Of a stretch of DNA of 55,519 bases, positions 52,940 to 55,519 are shown piece by piece; positions within the stretch are counted from its first letter, which is position 1; each line of letters opens with the position of its first letter. This DNA comes from Phycisphaerales bacterium (GTDB lineage: Bacteria > Planctomycetota > Phycisphaerae > UBA1845), in contig CP070691.1 of assembly GCA_020353195.1 (NCBI GenBank), forward strand, positions 3,564,551 to 3,620,069, read 5' to 3'. Position numbers and translations under genes: made by a program. The notes beneath the pieces are model-generated. The model saw nothing but the letters and a program-made list of their open reading frames with translations, had not been told where the DNA came from and ran no database searches.

Positions 52940-54370
52940 ATGGGGCACCGCGTTCTTCGCGCCTGCGTGTGGGCCATCCTGGCGTCGGTCTGCATTGGCG
53001 GGTGTAAACGGTCGGAATCCGCTTCGGCCGGGCAGGGGAAGGCCGCCGGCGAGCAGACTAAGCCCAACATCGTGCTCATCACGCTGTGCAGCTTTCGATT
53101 CTCCCACATGCCGGTGGCAGGTTACGACCGGCCCACCACGCCGTTTCTGGATTCGCTGGCCACCGGCGGCGTGCTGTTCGACCGCGCTTCAAGCTCATCG
53201 TCGTGGACCAAGCCCTCCGTGGCGAGCATCCTGACCGGGCTGACACCCAACGTGCACACGCTGACGGACATGTGCGGTGATCGACAGATCATCGGCGGCC
53301 AGTTCAGCCCACAGCGGATACTGGGTGACGATATTGTGACCCTGGCCGAGTGCCTGCGGGACGTAGGGTACGCGACAGCAGCCCGCGTCAACAACGTTCA
53401 AGCCGGCGAGTTCTTCAACCTGACCCAGGGGTTCGACGACGCCGTGACGTCTCACGACATGGACACGCCCGCCATGTTGGACGAATTCGCAGCGTGGGTT
53501 CGGACCCTGAGCCCCGACCAGCCGTTCCTGTTCTTCATGCTTACGCGGGACGCGCACATCCCCTACGATCCGCAGTACGAGTACTACCTGAAGTTCAATC
53601 GATCGGCCCAGGCCGTACCCCCCGAGCGCTTCAGGGGGTATTGCCACTGGGTTCGGCAGCAGGTCGAGCGCCGGGTGGAGCAGCGGCGCCCGGTGCCCCC
53701 CGGATTGCGCTGGAAGTGGGTCGACCTCTACGACGCCGAGTTGGCCCAACTGGATGACGCGCTGAGCCGGCTCCCGGCTCTCCTCGACGAAACGGGGCGC
53801 CGGGCCGACACGCTGATCGTCGTCATCGCCGATCACGGCGAGCGTTTCTTCGAGCGCGGCAGGATCGGGCATAGCCGCATCCCGGACGAGTGCGTCGTGC
53901 ACGTGCCGTTGATCTTCTCGGGCCTCAACGTACCCGCCGGCAGCAGAATCCACCCGGTGGTCCGCAGCATCGACGTGTATCCAACGTTGGCCGAACTCGC
54001 GGGGGCCGAGGTGCCCGATGGAGTGCAGGGAACCAGCCTGCTGCCGCTTGTTTACGGCGATCCGGAGCAGTTTCCGAAGTTGACCGCGTTCAGCAGCTAC
54101 AAGGACATTCACCACGCCGTGCGCGATGAGAACCTCAAGCTCCATCTTTGGGGCGACGGACGGCGGTCGTTGCACGACCTGGAAGCGGACCCGTACGAAC
54201 CGCGGGACGTCTGGGCTGAGCGCCCTGACGAGGCGATGCGCCTCGACGGACTTCTCTGCCAGTGGCTGGACGAGGAAGACGCGCTGCGACAGCTCGTCGC
54301 CCACCCGGACACGCGTGAGCTGACACCCGAGGTGATCGAGCAGCTGCGGTCACTAGGCTACCTTCGCTAG
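52940..54370 (+). CDS. Sulfatase-family lipoprotein lacking the usual first metal ligands
   Basis: A 476-residue lipoprotein (ASVCIGGC, lipid on Cys22) of the alkaline phosphatase/sulfatase superfamily. The fold signature is clear: GYDRPTTPFLDSLATGGVLFD, WTKPSVASILTGLTP, LFFMLTRDAHIPYDP, VVIADHGERF, SIDVYPTLAELAG. Where relatives have I-D-T-L-R-A-D-H, this protein has L-C-S-F-R-F-S-H (Cys50, Ser55), so the N-terminal Asp metal ligands are missing. The nucleophile position is Thr90 (WTKPS), not the Cys of formylglycine sulfatases. The C-terminal Asp-His pair (298-299) is kept. Together this suggests an altered or lost hydrolase activity. I chose the ATG at 52940 because it gives an N-terminal lipoprotein signal; 52889 is an alternative. 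It lies 156 bp before the ABC transporter genes. Confidence 0.8.
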   Translation: MGHRVLRACVWAILASVCIGGCKRSESASAGQGKAAGEQTKPNIVLITLCSFRFSHMPVAGYDRPTTPFLDSLATGGVLFDRASSSSSWTKPSVASILTGLTPNVHTLTDMCGDRQIIGGQFSPQRILGDDIVTLAECLRDVGYATAARVNNVQAGEFFNLTQGFDDAVTSHDMDTPAMLDEFAAWVRTLSPDQPFLFFMLTRDAHIPYDPQYEYYLKFNRSAQAVPPERFRGYCHWVRQQVERRVEQRRPVPPGLRWKWVDLYDAELAQLDDALSRLPALLDETGRRADTLIVVIADHGERFFERGRIGHSRIPDECVVHVPLIFSGLNVPAGSRIHPVVRSIDVYPTLAELAGAEVPDGVQGTSLLPLVYGDPEQFPKLTAFSSYKDIHHAVRDENLKLHLWGDGRRSLHDLEADPYEPRDVWAERPDEAMRLDGLLCQWLDEEDALRQLVAHPDTRELTPEVIEQLRSLGYLR

Positions 54371-54526
54371 CCACGTTACCGCTTCGCAACCCGCGCGCGT
54401 GAACCGATTCGAGGCAGACGCCTTGACAAGAACACACATTTGCACACAAATCCACCGTCGCCGACGTGTTAGCATACTACAGGCGTAACCGTCGCGCGCA
54501 ACAACACGCGACGGGTGGAGCGGCAC

Positions 54527-55438
54527 ATGCACGCAGTCGAAATCCGAGAGGTAACCAAGAGCTTCGGCACTCACGTGGCCGTCGACGCGCTGTCGCTCGA
54601 CGTTCCGCCGGGCACGGTGTACGGATTCATTGGACCGAACGGATCGGGCAAGACGACGACCCTGCGGATGATCATGAACATCCTGTACCCCGACCGCGGA
54701 CGCATTCGCGTACTCGGTGAGGAGACCCGGCGGGCCGCGTCGGACCGCGTCGGCTATCTACCGGAAGAGCGCGGGCTCTATAAGAAGATGAAGGTGGCCG
54801 ACCTCCTGCGCTATTACGCAGAGTTGAAGGGACGACGCGATTTCAAGCAGGTGGTCCGTGCGTGGCTCGAGCGCATGCAGTTGTCCGAGTGGGGTTCCCA
54901 GAAGGTCGAAGCACTGTCGAAGGGAATGGCCCAGAAAGTCCAGTTCATCGCCGCGGTGATCGCCGAGCCGGAACTGATCATCCTGGACGAGCCGTTTACG
55001 GGGTTGGATCCCGTCAACGCCGAGGTTCTCAAGGATGCCGTCCTCGAGCTGAAGCGCAACGGCGCGACCGTCATCTTCTCGACGCACGACATGAACGTGG
55101 CGGAGAAAATGTGCGACTACATCTTCATGATCTTCAAGGGGCGCAAGGTCCTGGACGGCACGCTGACGGATATCCAGGCCCGCTACGGGGCCGACACCAT
55201 CCGCGTATCTCTGGACCGGGACACGGTGGATCTGACCAGCATCCGGGGTGTACAGCACGTAAACGACTACGGCCCGTTCAAAGAGATCCGCATGGATGAC
55301 GGGACCGACCCGCAGCAGATTCTGACCGCCCTGATGAGCCGGGCGGCCGTCCAGCGGTTCGAGATAACCTGCCCGTCGTTGCAGGACATCTTCGTGCGGA
55401 TTGCCGGCCCCGAGGCACAGGAGGCGACGGATGCGTAA
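54527..55438 (+). CDS. ABC transporter ATP-binding protein (NatA-like)
   Basis: A 303-residue ATPase subunit. Walker A FIGPNGSGKTTTLR, the Q-loop region RVGYLPEERGLYKKMKV, the ABC signature LSKGMAQKVQFI, Walker B LIILDEPFTGLDP and the switch His in FSTHDMN are all present. A C-terminal domain of about 80 residues follows, common in NatA and other ABC-2 exporters. The ATG at 54527 follows GGTGGAG at six bases; a GTG at 54515 is in frame. Its stop overlaps the next gene by eight bases (ATGCGTAA), indicating coupled translation. TTGACA at 54423 has no good -10, so the promoter is uncertain. Probably exports Na+, a peptide or a lipid. Confidence 0.9.
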   Translation: MHAVEIREVTKSFGTHVAVDALSLDVPPGTVYGFIGPNGSGKTTTLRMIMNILYPDRGRIRVLGEETRRAASDRVGYLPEERGLYKKMKVADLLRYYAELKGRRDFKQVVRAWLERMQLSEWGSQKVEALSKGMAQKVQFIAAVIAEPELIILDEPFTGLDPVNAEVLKDAVLELKRNGATVIFSTHDMNVAEKMCDYIFMIFKGRKVLDGTLTDIQARYGADTIRVSLDRDTVDLTSIRGVQHVNDYGPFKEIRMDDGTDPQQILTALMSRAAVQRFEITCPSLQDIFVRIAGPEAQEATDA

Positions 55439-55519
55439 GGTGATCGTGGTCGCGGTTCGGGAATACCAGGCCGCCGTGCGGACCAAGGCCTTCATCATCA
55501 CCCTGGTGGCCATGCCGAT
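55431..55519 (+). CDS. ABC-2 type transporter permease, N-terminal fragment (continues beyond window)
   Basis: Open from the ATG at 55431 to the window edge. The 29 visible residues begin MRKVIVVAVREYQAAVRTKA and continue FIITLVAMP, the typical cytoplasmic start and first helix of NatB-like permeases (REY/REF ... VRTKAFII). It overlaps the ATPase gene and must be its membrane partner. Confidence 0.82.
   Translation, partial: MRKVIVVAVREYQAAVRTKAFIITLVAMP

Noticed and set aside
54423..54451. Promoter TTGACA ... ACAAAT before the ABC transporter genes
   Set aside because: The -35 is perfect, but the hexamer at 17 bases matches only 3 of 6, and the better TA-rich hexamers downstream are at wrong distances.

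Overview
The window is high-GC DNA with dense, mostly ordinary bacterial gene structure. The organism is most likely a planctomycete, perhaps Phycisphaerae-like; I infer this from gene content and cannot place it by phylogeny. The clues are several large secreted proteins ending in dockerin-like Asp-rich calcium loops, thrombospondin-type-3-like repeats, secreted proteins with Ser/Gln/Pro-rich 'SQPA' linkers, genes for Gram-negative lipid A synthesis (lpxD, lpxI), a lone gcvPB, and a dispersed imperfect palindrome (core CCGCGACCGTAAGGGAGCGG) of the kind that gives spurious 'PLPYGRGS' and 'GRSLTVA' peptides in planctomycete annotations.

Layout. 1-3754: partial EamA-type transporter (minus), xylA, and a DUF418 membrane protein with a TTG start. 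3836-15704: an extracellular block. Three codirectional minus-strand genes encode putative secreted hydrolases of three unrelated catalytic types (C25 cysteine peptidase, HExxH zincin, SxxK serine hydrolase), each with a C-terminal dockerin-like domain. Across a 506-bp intergenic region, a divergent gene encodes a NosD-like beta-helix/kelch/dockerin protein. 15843-24361: CPA2 antiporter with CBS domains, a periplasmic LolA-like protein, groES-groEL, gcvPB and a lipoate/octanoate ligase. 23988-28249: an old tandem duplication of about 2.1 kb. It has doubled a DUF4382 lipoprotein gene and left a scar in which the first 13 codons of a clpB copy abut the 3' end of a second ligase gene. 28211-35235: clpB, a strong bidirectional terminator, sppA and a large unknown secreted protein. 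35947-41327: a lipoprotein, a zinc-ribbon protein, a large unknown secreted protein, lpxD and lpxI. 41364-49944: Ycf46-like AAA ATPase, an LpdD-like protein, an unknown protein, gatB, an (alpha/alpha)6-like putative hydrolase, tsaB and a small basic protein. 50808-55519: a papain-like lipoprotein with a Tyr/Asp-rich tail, a sulfatase-fold lipoprotein lacking the usual first metal ligands, and the start of a NatAB-type ABC exporter operon.

How the genes fit together. The clearest functional units are the dockerin-tagged hydrolase cluster, the chaperones GroES/GroEL/ClpB, the glycine decarboxylase subunit next to a lipoyl ligase (the glycine cleavage H protein needs lipoate), and the consecutive lipid A genes. 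I see no rRNA, tRNA, CRISPR array, phage or transposase. The most unusual items are the dockerin hydrolase operon, the duplication with its chimeric junction, the papain-like protein with the YD-rich tail, and the orphan LpdD-like gene.
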